From: JBBQKP01 sp038326995
GTDB lineage: Bacteria > Planctomycetota > Phycisphaerae > Tepidisphaerales > Tepidisphaeraceae
Reading direction: 5' to 3'
DNA: 20,632 nt
Assembly: GCA_038326995.1 (NCBI GenBank)
Contig: JBBQKP010000043.1
Location: 1-20,632, forward strand
This document shows, one piece after another, positions 8,836 through 14,585 of the stretch. How positions within the stretch are numbered: the first letter of the stretch is position 1; the number at the start of each line of letters is the position of its first letter. Position numbers and translations under genes: made by a program. The notes under the pieces are model-generated. The model saw only the letters and a list, made by a program, of their open reading frames with translations, had not been told where the DNA came from and searched no databases.

Positions 8836-8870
8836 TACTCGTGAATTGTCCGCCCACTTAGTAACACACG

Positions 8871-8897
8871 CCTGCCGCATGGAAATCGTGCGGCAGG
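8871..8897 (+). other. Perfect 9-bp hairpin before the phosphoesterase start
   Basis: CCTGCCGCA (8871-8879) pairs perfectly with TGCGGCAGG (8889-8897) around a 9-base loop. Only TGCTTTGG follows, so there is no U-tract as in a classical intrinsic terminator. The 3' arm contains the only ribosome-binding-like AGG before the TTG start at 8902, so the stem would mask it. It may end or attenuate transcription from the PEP-CTERM gene, or control translation of the next gene. Confidence 0.6.
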
Positions 8898-8901
8898 TGC
8901 T

Positions 8902-10857
8902 TTGGCCAAGAACATCAAATCCGTCGTCCTTCTGCCTTTCGCGTGCGCTGTGATATTCGCCGCGGGTGAGGTTTTTGCACAATCGACTACCGCACCGACT
9001 ATCGCACCGGCAACCGCACCGGCAACCGCGCCGGCAACCGCACCGGCAACCGCACCGGCAACCGCACCGGCAACCGCCGCGTCTGCGACTCGCGCGACTG
9101 CCTCCGCAACTCGACCGGCAGCGAGTCGTCCCGTTTCCGTCGATCGCGTTCCGGTTTTCACAACCTTTGCGCGTGGCACTGTTTTCAATGATTTGGATAA
9201 AGACAAGACCCACGACGCCGACGAGCCCGGCATCCCGGGCGTCATGGTTTGCAACGGGCATGAACTGGTGAAAACCGACGATACTGGACGTTATGAAATT
9301 CGTCTGACCGACGACTCGACGCTGTTCGTCATCAAGCCGCGAAACTTCATGACGCCGCTGAGTCGTCAGAACTTGCCGCAGTTTTTTCATCATCATGTCC
9401 CAAAGGGTTCGCCCGACGGGGGCTTTGATTTCGCAGGCATCGACCCGACCGGCCCGCTTCCTGAGTCGATCGATTTCCCCCTGGTGAGTCGCCCGGAGCC
9501 TGACGCGTTCGGCGTCGTGCTCTTCGGCGACCCTCAGGCGTACACGACCGAGGAAATGAGCTGGTACGCACGCGATGTGGTGGCGGAGTTCAGCAGATTG
9601 AAAGACGTCAGCTTCGGCATCGCGCTGGGCGATCTGGTCGGCGATAACCTCGACCTCTTCGGTCCGTACAACGACGTCAACGCGCAGGCGGGTTTTCCGT
9701 TCTATAACGTGATCGGCAATCATGATATTAATTTCAGCGCACCCGACGACGCCGAAAGCGACGCGACGTTCCGCAAAGTTTTCGGGCCGAGCACTTATTT
9801 TTTTCAGTTCGGGCAGGTTCATTTCGTAATCCTGAATAACGTTTACTGGAACGGGTTCGAAGGTTTGCGCAGAGACGGCTGGCCTCGCCGCAGCAACTAC
9901 GTCGGCCGAATTCGTCCGCGTGATCTTGCGCTGATCCGCGCTTACGTCGATCAGGTGCCGCGTGAGGAGGCCATCGTCGTCGCGTCGCACATTCCGATGC
10001 AGGCGCCCAGTTTCTTCGAGCCATCAAACCCGACGCCCGAGTTCCCCGAGTTGCTCAAAATCCTGAGCAATCATCGACATACGCTATCAGTGTCGGGGCA
10101 CGTGCACATTCAAAACTCGATGGTTTCGAAAGTAGACGGGCCGCAAGGAAAAAACGTCCACATGCACCACAACGTCAGCACGATCGCCGGGACGTGGTAC
10201 GCGGGCCCGGAAAATTCCGAAGGCATTCCCGAGGCGATGCAGCGCGACGGCACGCCACGCGGGTACATGATCGCCCGGTTCGACGGCCCGCGTGCGACGG
10301 TGCGATATCAGGCACTGGGAAAGCCGCCCGAATATCAGATGCGAATTCACCTGCCCGACGTCATTCAGGTCGGCGAATCAGCACGCGTGCACGCGAACGT
10401 CTTCGACGCCAGTGAACTATCGACCACAGAGTTTCGCATCACGGGCCCTGGCTACGAGCCTTCACAGTGGTCGCCCATGACTGTCGTGAGATCGAACGAC
10501 CCGGTCTACGAGCGGATCCAGACCCAGAGCGTCGAATGGGCCAAGTCCCTCGAGGGCCGTCGGGCGCTGATGGCTCCGCAGATGACCGACCACAACTTCG
10601 AAGGCACAACGCCGACCGACCTGCCGCCTGGCCTGTACACGGTCGAAGTGAAATCCGTCGACGTCTACGGGCAGATCGTCTCGTCCCGTCGGCCGATGCG
10701 CGTGGTGACCTCACGGAGCGAGTACGAAGCGATCGACCGCATGAGCGTTCGGTCGCCGCGTGAATCACAGTCAATTACGCCAGCAACCGGGCCAGCAACC
10801 GGGCCAGCAACCAAACCGACAACCGGACCAGCCACCGCACCCACGATCGTTCCGTAA
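8902..10857 (+). CDS. Secreted calcineurin-like metallophosphoesterase with terminal PAT repeats
   Basis: Protein of 651 residues from a TTG at 8902; this is the only start that gives a proper signal peptide (1-26, ending VFA-Q). Residues 29-60 are a Pro-Ala-Thr repeat (APATAPATAPAT). Residues about 88-190 form a beta-sandwich N-terminal domain (FARGTVFNDLDKDKTHDADEPGIPGV, the MetallophosN / SdrD-B-like pattern). The catalytic domain has all the metal-binding blocks: GDPQ (209-212), GDLVGDN (243-249), GNHD (272-275), ASHIP (361-365) and GHVH (399-402). A C-terminal domain (about 475-620) corresponds to MetallophosC. The last 25 residues again contain PATGPATGPAT. In the family it hydrolyses phosphomono- or diesters with two metal ions; the substrate is unknown. 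It lies 66 bp after the PEP-CTERM stop in the same frame, so only the TAG and 22 codons separate the two reading frames. Confidence 0.9.
   Translation: MAKNIKSVVLLPFACAVIFAAGEVFAQSTTAPTIAPATAPATAPATAPATAPATAPATAASATRATASATRPAASRPVSVDRVPVFTTFARGTVFNDLDKDKTHDADEPGIPGVMVCNGHELVKTDDTGRYEIRLTDDSTLFVIKPRNFMTPLSRQNLPQFFHHHVPKGSPDGGFDFAGIDPTGPLPESIDFPLVSRPEPDAFGVVLFGDPQAYTTEEMSWYARDVVAEFSRLKDVSFGIALGDLVGDNLDLFGPYNDVNAQAGFPFYNVIGNHDINFSAPDDAESDATFRKVFGPSTYFFQFGQVHFVILNNVYWNGFEGLRRDGWPRRSNYVGRIRPRDLALIRAYVDQVPREEAIVVASHIPMQAPSFFEPSNPTPEFPELLKILSNHRHTLSVSGHVHIQNSMVSKVDGPQGKNVHMHHNVSTIAGTWYAGPENSEGIPEAMQRDGTPRGYMIARFDGPRATVRYQALGKPPEYQMRIHLPDVIQVGESARVHANVFDASELSTTEFRITGPGYEPSQWSPMTVVRSNDPVYERIQTQSVEWAKSLEGRRALMAPQMTDHNFEGTTPTDLPPGLYTVEVKSVDVYGQIVSSRRPMRVVTSRSEYEAIDRMSVRSPRESQSITPATGPATGPATKPTTGPATAPTIVP
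8991..9076 (+). repeat. 12-bp coding tandem repeat (P-A-T-A units), 5' array
   Basis: About six to seven copies of a 12-base unit of the type GCAACCGCACCG lie in tandem, with one copy changed to GCGCCG and degenerate first units. Each unit encodes Ala-Thr-Ala-Pro. The array immediately follows the signal peptide of the phosphoesterase and forms a flexible linker. Near-identity of the copies suggests recent slippage, so copy number may vary between strains. Confidence 0.85.
10780..10848 (+). repeat. Second, degenerate 12-bp P-A-T-G/P-T-T-G array at the 3' end of the phosphoesterase
   Basis: About five units related to CCAGCAACCGGG encode PATG, PATG, PATK, PTTG, PATA at the C-terminus. The unit resembles the 5' array but with GGG in place of CAC. 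It is the last part of the protein before the TAA at 10855-10857. Confidence 0.75.
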
Positions 10858-10924
10858 CCGACCGAATGACGCGGGCTCCATCGTAATACATTCTTCACAA
10901 AAGTCCTTTACAAAAGCCATACAC

Positions 10925-11842
10925 ATGAACACGAAACATACATCCGATCGATCGACCCGCCTCGGCTTTACCCTCGTCGAACTTCTCGTCGTCATCGGCA
11001 TCATCGCGGTGCTGATCAGCATTCTCTTGCCCTCGCTGAACCGCGCCAGGCAATCCGCTCGGGCACTTCAATGCCAAAGCAATCTGAAACAGCTCGGCAT
11101 CGCCGCTGTGAGCTATGTCAGTGACTACAAGAACACCATCTTTTATCCGACGACGACCTTCGGAGAGGCGGCGCTTTGGTTCAATGCCGTAGACCCGTAC
11201 CTGCAAGCCAGACGCGGTCGTGAAGGCGCAACCGGCGTCGCCGCGGGTCGGTCGTACAGAAGCTACAAGCAGTGCGTCCACTGGCTCGATTTCGGCGAAG
11301 CCAGACAAAGCGGCGGTCAGGACAACGTCATCGAATTCGCCCGATTCTTCAAGATGAATTCGATGCTGCGCCGCAACAACGTCGCGCTCCGGCCCAACCC
11401 CGTCAACCCCGCCGTCACCACGACCTATAGCCCCGCACGTATCACCGACGTCAAGAAATCCGCCCAGCACGTCCTGATCGGCGACGGCGTTTCTCTCGAC
11501 AGCACCGGCCTGGTCGCGTCGCAGTTCGAGAGCGGCCAGTTCTCCATGGAAGTCAACGACATCACGCAGGCCAACCCTTCGCTGCGACATCGCGGCGCCG
11601 CCAATATTCTCTTTGTCGACGCACACGTCGAAGCCATCAAAGACATCCCCCGCATCCGCAAGCCCCTGCGTTCCCCGCAGAACGCCCTAATCGTCGACTC
11701 CTGGGAAGGTGAATACCGTGACGCCTCGGGCGCACTCTTCTCACCACCCGCCGGCGAGGCGCGAAGCGCACAGCAGTTGGGGCTGGTCCGAAACGGCAAC
11801 ATGCCTCTGATCTGGTCGGATCTGGGCAAGCTCTATCGATAA
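10925..11842 (+). CDS. Prepilin-like protein with N-terminal methylation/cleavage motif and H-X9-D motif
   Basis: Protein of 305 residues from the ATG at 10925. The type IV prepilin signature starts at about residue 13: RLGFTLVELLVVIGIIAVLI, with the prepilin peptidase site G-FTLVE and Glu at position +5 of the mature protein, followed by the hydrophobic helix and LLPSLNRARQSAR. LQCQSNLKQLGIA is the usual planctomycete continuation. Near the end RHRGAANILFVDAHVE fits the H-X9-DG pattern of planctomycete pseudopilins except that Gly is Ala. The protein would be an inner-membrane prepilin processed by PilD and could be handled by the pil machine in this window or another one. Planctomycete genomes have many such paralogues of unknown role. 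No good ribosome binding site is seen. A longer in-frame reading from 10760 overlaps the phosphoesterase and is not needed. Confidence 0.87.
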   Translation: MNTKHTSDRSTRLGFTLVELLVVIGIIAVLISILLPSLNRARQSARALQCQSNLKQLGIAAVSYVSDYKNTIFYPTTTFGEAALWFNAVDPYLQARRGREGATGVAAGRSYRSYKQCVHWLDFGEARQSGGQDNVIEFARFFKMNSMLRRNNVALRPNPVNPAVTTTYSPARITDVKKSAQHVLIGDGVSLDSTGLVASQFESGQFSMEVNDITQANPSLRHRGAANILFVDAHVEAIKDIPRIRKPLRSPQNALIVDSWEGEYRDASGALFSPPAGEARSAQQLGLVRNGNMPLIWSDLGKLYR

Positions 11843-11945
11843 CCTTGATCGTCAGACGTTATCGGTCGAGCTCCTCGGCTGAACGATCATCACAGACCAT
11901 CCTGCATTCCCAGACCGGCGCGGGAAGATAGACGCATCACAGTGG

Positions 11946-11980
11946 AAGGCAATAGTGAAAGGCAATAGTGAAAGGCAAAA
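11946..11980 (+). repeat. 13-bp tandem repeat, about 2.5 copies
   Basis: The unit AAGGCAATAGTGA occurs at 11946-11958 and 11959-11971 and is followed by a partial third copy (AAGGCAAAA). It sits in the gap before the small exported protein and runs into the palindrome at 11973-12000. Confidence 0.7.
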
Positions 11981-12000
11981 ATCCCGGGAATTTTTTGCCT
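11973..12000 (+). promoter_or_regulatory. Interrupted palindrome upstream of the small exported-protein gene
   Basis: AGGCAAAAA (11973-11981) is matched by TTTTTGCCT (11992-12000) around the self-complementary TCCCGGGA (11982-11989), giving a nearly perfect 28-base palindrome with one or two bulged bases. It ends 33 bases before the chosen start at 12034. A bidirectional terminator (A-rich left arm, T-rich right arm) between the prepilin gene and this gene is the simplest reading; an operator is possible. Confidence 0.5.
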
Positions 12001-12033
12001 GCCCGTAAAAGCGGTGATATGTCTTATGAACAT

Positions 12034-12525
12034 ATGAACAAAACCACCGCGATTCTCTGCTGCCTCATTGCCTCCCTTCTCGCTTTCGTACCCATCTCCA
12101 TGGGCGAGCCTTTCGTCGACGCGAAGACCAACCTCCAGGTCACCGCACCCGACGACTGGACCAGCGCACCCGACGGAGAGAACCTCTTAATCACCTCGCC
12201 CGACTCCCTGGCGACGATCACGCTGATGTCGTTCGACGCGGGCGATGTCACCGCGGCCATGTCGGGCATGACCGACGAACTCGAGAAGATTCTCACCGAC
12301 ATCGTGATGGACGACGAGACACGCGAACATGATCTGAACGGCCTGCCCGCCGTCAGCGCACGCGGCACCGCCCTCCACACCGGTACGCCCGTCAGCTTCG
12401 CTTTCGCCGTCGTCGATGCTGGCGATCACTGCCTCATCGTCCTTGCCTTCGGTACGGAAGAAGGCATGGAGAAGCACTCCGCCGAAATCGACACCATCTT
12501 CGACAGCATTAAAATGAACGACTAA
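12034..12525 (+). CDS. Small exported protein of unknown function
   Basis: Protein of 163 residues from the ATG at 12034. The signal peptide is MNKTTAILCCLIASLLAFVP with a probable cleavage after SMG; an in-frame ATG at 12019 would add five residues. The mature part has the pattern DAKTNLQVTAPDDWTSAP, then ITSPDSLATITLMSF, and a final DTIFDSIKMND. This order (W-x-x-x-x-x-x-x-x-L-x-I-x-S-P-D-x-x-x-x-I ... I-x-x-S-I) is that of small beta-alpha-beta proteins such as PsbP/DUF1795-like or histidine-kinase-associated domains; this is a shape comparison and no family is claimed. The gene ends at a strong terminator and appears to be transcribed alone or with the preceding prepilin gene. Confidence 0.75.
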   Translation: MNKTTAILCCLIASLLAFVPISMGEPFVDAKTNLQVTAPDDWTSAPDGENLLITSPDSLATITLMSFDAGDVTAAMSGMTDELEKILTDIVMDDETREHDLNGLPAVSARGTALHTGTPVSFAFAVVDAGDHCLIVLAFGTEEGMEKHSAEIDTIFDSIKMND

Positions 12526-12573
12526 CTCAGCCGCGTACCAGTTCCTTCCTGAACTCTTTGCCTCACAAACCCC

Positions 12574-12610
12574 CCGCCGCGTGCCTTGTCGCACGCGGCG
12601 GCTTTGTTTT
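12574..12610 (+). terminator. Intrinsic terminator after the small exported-protein gene
   Basis: An 11-bp perfect GC-rich stem, CCGCCGCGTGC (12574-12584) with GCACGCGGCGG (12591-12601), encloses a 6-base loop and is followed by CTTTGTTTT. It begins 48 bases after the stop at 12525. Confidence 0.88.
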
Positions 12611-13060
12611 CGCCGACGAACCGCCCGTACCGCCATTTGCACGCTTTTGCGCCGATTCGCCTCGATTCACCGCCGTTCGCCACCCTTTCGCACCCGTTTA
12701 CCACCCCTTTTCACGACTCATTTTCCACCTTCTTTCGCTCCATCTCTCGGCCGCCGCTCACCTTACGCCGTTGCCACTCACCTCGGCCCACTCGAAATGC
12801 GCACTTTGAGTTCGCATTTACTCTCCGCCGAGCGTTCCCGACCCATGCCGCCATCACATGTTCCATTCGCGCATTGGCGTATCGAGACGGGCGCGCAAAT
12901 CTGAAGCGCGCACTCGTTTCGCCGCGGGCTCGTCCGGGGACGCCTGCCAACACCTGGGCGATGTTTGCCCCAAGATCGCTTCACTACTTCTCGAGCTTCC
13001 GCAGGCTCGCGCCCGCTGCGAAACGAGGAACCTGCCCAATCGCGCATCAAATACAAAATT
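12611..13060. other. Non-coding stretch, pyrimidine-biased then containing a long inverted repeat
   Basis: No credible gene: open frames here are short, occur in several frames at once and have no ribosome binding site or recognisable domain. From 12611 to about 12830 the plus strand is strongly pyrimidine-rich (runs such as CACCCTTTCGCACCC). From 12913 to 13027 lies an inverted repeat listed separately. Confidence 0.6.
12913..13027. repeat. 115-bp element bounded by 17-bp inverted repeats
   Basis: CTCGTTTCGCCGCGGGC (12913-12929) and GCCCGCTGCGAAACGAG (13011-13027) are inverted copies with 16 of 17 positions matching. The 81-base interior has no open frame of note. It could be a miniature mobile element or a structured RNA; neither is shown. 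Confidence 0.7.
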
Positions 13061-13086
13061 ACGAGCCGGAAGCGTAAGCGACGGGT
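13061..13086 (+). repeat. REP-like repeat A, left copy
   Basis: A 26-bp unit beginning ACGAGCCGGAAGCGTAAGCG. The copy at 14504-14529 differs at one base and is in the same orientation; a third, inverted copy lies at 14586-14609. The bases just before each direct copy are also alike (ATACAAAATT here, GTACAAGATC there). Confidence 0.85.
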
Positions 13087-13115
13087 AAGTATCAACTGGT
13101 GAGAAATCCTGTGTG

Positions 13116-13135
13116 GTCCGCAGTATTCTGCGGAC
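13116..13135. repeat. Short perfect hairpin in the repeat island
   Basis: GTCCGCAG (13116-13123), loop TATT, CTGCGGAC (13128-13135). A related inverted pair, GGTCCG (13262-13267) and CGGACC (13278-13283), lies at the end of repeat B. No U-tract follows, so this is not called a terminator. Confidence 0.65.
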
Positions 13136-13170
13136 GAGTCGCGCCAAAAACGCATCGCGTTCCCCAGTTT

Positions 13171-13290
13171 AGCCGCCAGCTTGCTGGCGCTTCTTACGAC
13201 TCGACTTGCACATCAAGCGCCAGCAAGCTGGCGGCTACGCGGGGGCGAGCGCGAACACAAAGGTCCGCAGCGTACTTCGGACCCTACGCG
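13171..13290 (+). repeat. 120-bp repeat B, left copy, with a 23-bp perfect hairpin
   Basis: This copy aligns without gaps to 14351-14470; by hand count 97 of 120 positions are identical (about 81%). Its first half contains a perfect 23-bp inverted repeat: 13170-13192 pairs with 13215-13237 around 22 bases. The two ends are conserved best (the last ten bases, ACCCTACGCG, are identical), while the hairpin loop and a stretch around 13241-13250 differ most. The repeat is in direct orientation on both sides of the AT-rich gene. Confidence 0.88.
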
Positions 13291-13405
13291 CCGGTGTTAC
13301 CGAAAATTGATCTTGACTTTGGTCCGACGTCCTGCGCACACTATCCGCGGGTCGAACTCGTGTGTTTCACCACGCACTGGCGAATTCATAGAGACAAAAG
13401 GGTAG

Positions 13406-13423
13406 GGTGGGCTTCAGCCCACC
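13406..13423. repeat. Short hairpin repeat GGTGGGCT-TC-AGCCCACC
   Basis: An 8-bp perfect inverted repeat with a 2-base centre, preceded by GGTA. It resembles short high-copy intergenic palindromes known from planctomycete genomes (from memory; copy number cannot be judged here). Confidence 0.6.
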
Positions 13424-13587
13424 ACTTTCCGTCATGCAACAAGTCGGCGGGTTGAAACACAACGTACGTACCAGGGTCGAGGAAATTGTGATGAGGCTAA
13501 CTCTCGGACATACCTATCGCAACCAATCATAAACGTGGGAGAATCCAGAAAAAAATCAAGCAAAATAGATGACCAATCTCAAAAACT
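13424..13587. other. Intergenic stretch where base composition turns AT-rich
   Basis: No gene seen. From about 13500 the GC content falls (for example AAAAAAATCAAGCAAAATAGAT near 13549), marking the left edge of the AT-rich insert. No promoter could be assigned with confidence. Confidence 0.5.
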
Positions 13588-13601
13588 AGCTGCGTCCCCG
13601 T
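13588..13601 (+). repeat. 14-bp repeat C, left copy (AGCTGCGTCCCCGT)
   Basis: An identical 14-mer in the same orientation lies at 14322-14335, on the other side of the AT-rich gene. An inverted copy of the core (TGCGTCCC, one extra base, CGTTTT) is at 14285-14299, just after the gene's stop codon. Confidence 0.85.
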
Positions 13602-13637
13602 TTTGCATTCCCCGTTTTGCATTCCCGGTTTTGCATT
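13596..13637 (+). repeat. 14-bp tandem repeat, three copies
   Basis: CCCCGTTTTGCATT at 13596-13609 and 13610-13623, then CCCGGTTTTGCATT (one change) at 13624-13637. The first copy overlaps repeat C. The array ends 62 bases before the start of the AT-rich gene, in its likely leader or promoter region. Confidence 0.88.
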
Positions 13638-13699
13638 CATTGTCATTACCGTTGGAGTCTACCTGATTGACGAAGGCGAACCGGTGTGAGGAGATGAAA

Positions 13700-14278
13700 A
13701 TGCCTACTGATAACCACCCCTTTCCGTATTTAGAATCAATCTCGCAGTATGCGAGTCGAGAGGTATTATTTGAGGAAGCTCACGACGAGCTTGTAGAATC
13801 GTTCAATCCAAATGATTTGTCGAAACTTGCACGCGTTCATGAAATGATTTTGGCCGCTAAATCTGAGTACGCAGTATCGTCGTGGTACAGATCGACCACA
13901 AAACTGCCTTCGAATGACCCTCGGAAAAAGGAGGGAAATGACGCGTTATACTTGATGTATTTGTTTGAGATTTTGCATGATGCTGGCGTACCGCCATTTT
14001 CAGAAAGACTGGTCAAATATCAGCAGTTTGTAGAGAACTCAATTACAGACTGGTCATTTTTACCAGAGAAGTTTAGATGGATTGTCGATGCAATCAAGGG
14101 GCTTACACTTATTCCCGCTAACTCTAAAGCTCAAACTCAGAAGCTTAAGCAAGTTGGCGATCAACTCCTCCCAGACGTGCATGAATTTTACTCAATGATG
14201 GCGAAGTTGGATAGTTCCATGTATACCAAGCTCGACGAGTTGGAATCCTTAATGAGCCGATTGGAGGATGAGTGCTAA
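13700..14278 (+). CDS. Orphan AT-rich gene of unknown function inside nested repeats
   Basis: Protein of 192 residues, not recognised. GAGGAG (13688-13693) lies 6 bases before the ATG at 13700, a strong ribosome binding site that decides the start over TTG 13667 and ATG 13694. The sequence is mostly alpha-helical in appearance and hydrophilic, without signal peptide or membrane segments. Notable stretches are EVLFEEAHDELVESFNPNDL, DALYLMYLFEILHDAGVPPF and a C-terminal heptad-like LDSSMYTKLDELESLMSRLE suggesting a coiled coil. A hand count over three 60-base lines (13741-13800, 13981-14100) gives 79 of 180 G+C, about 44%, against about 62% in a dapA line. Codons ending in A/T are common, unlike all its neighbours. 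Together with the flanking repeats this suggests acquisition by transfer. It stands alone, with no visible partner gene. Confidence 0.8.
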   Translation: MPTDNHPFPYLESISQYASREVLFEEAHDELVESFNPNDLSKLARVHEMILAAKSEYAVSSWYRSTTKLPSNDPRKKEGNDALYLMYLFEILHDAGVPPFSERLVKYQQFVENSITDWSFLPEKFRWIVDAIKGLTLIPANSKAQTQKLKQVGDQLLPDVHEFYSMMAKLDSSMYTKLDELESLMSRLEDEC

Positions 14279-14350
14279 GGGACGAAAACGTGGGACGCAT
14301 TCAGTTGATAAGATTCAATAAAGCTGCGTCCCCGTCATCCAATCGGGAGT
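14279..14350. repeat. Right edge of the insert with inverted and direct copies of repeat C
   Basis: AAAACGTGGGACGCA (14285-14299) is the reverse complement of the left TGCGTCCCCGTTTT with one inserted base. The direct copy AGCTGCGTCCCCGT follows at 14322-14335. The gene therefore lies between inverted copies as well as between direct copies of the same core. Confidence 0.75.
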
Positions 14351-14470
14351 AGTTGCCAGCTTGTTAGCGCTTCGTCGAGTTCGACTTGCACATCACGCGC
14401 CAGCAAGCTGGCGGCTACACGGGTTTGAACGCGAACTCAATGGTCTCAAGCGCACTGCGGACCCTACGCG
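14351..14470 (+). repeat. 120-bp repeat B, right copy
   Basis: Gap-free homologue of 13171-13290, start points 1180 bp apart. The hairpin is decayed on its left arm only: three of the four changes in 14351-14370 are C to T, which still allow G-U pairing in RNA, and the fourth is G to A. The right arm (14398-14418) is identical to the left copy. Confidence 0.88.
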
Positions 14471-14503
14471 TCTTAAACCCTACCGCACGTCAAGTACAAG
14501 ATC

Positions 14504-14529
14504 ACGAGCCGGAAGTGTAAGCGACGGGT
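14504..14529 (+). repeat. REP-like repeat A, right direct copy
   Basis: One mismatch to 13061-13086 over 26 bases (GTGTAA in place of GCGTAA). With the inverted copy at 14586-14609 it forms a head-to-head pair 56 bases apart. Confidence 0.85.
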
Positions 14530-14585
14530 GATATCTTTGAGTGACGAAGCCGTTCGCGGGAAGTCAGCGGGTTCGAATGCTGAGT

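Noticed and set aside
8871..8905. Classical intrinsic terminator after the PEP-CTERM gene
   Set aside because: The stem is strong, but only TGCTTTGG follows, and the next start codon is five bases away; listed as a hairpin of open function.
8656..9990. 444-codon open frame on the minus strand
   Set aside because: It lies opposite the phosphoesterase, whose plus-strand reading has a signal peptide and all catalytic motifs; the minus reading shows Arg/Gly/Cys-rich repeats that are just the complement of the PAT repeat.
10760..10924. N-terminal extension of the prepilin gene overlapping the phosphoesterase
   Set aside because: The extension encodes Gln/Pro/Asn-rich sequence from the PAT repeat in another frame; the prepilin signal requires a short leader, met by the ATG at 10925.
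11846..11889. Terminator after the prepilin gene (TGATCGT ... ACGATCA)
   Set aside because: Only 7 bp with a 30-base loop and no U-tract; likely chance.
12558..13155. Several overlapping short open frames in the repeat island
   Set aside because: They occur in many frames on both strands, have no ribosome binding site, and cross the terminator, inverted repeats and repeat A.
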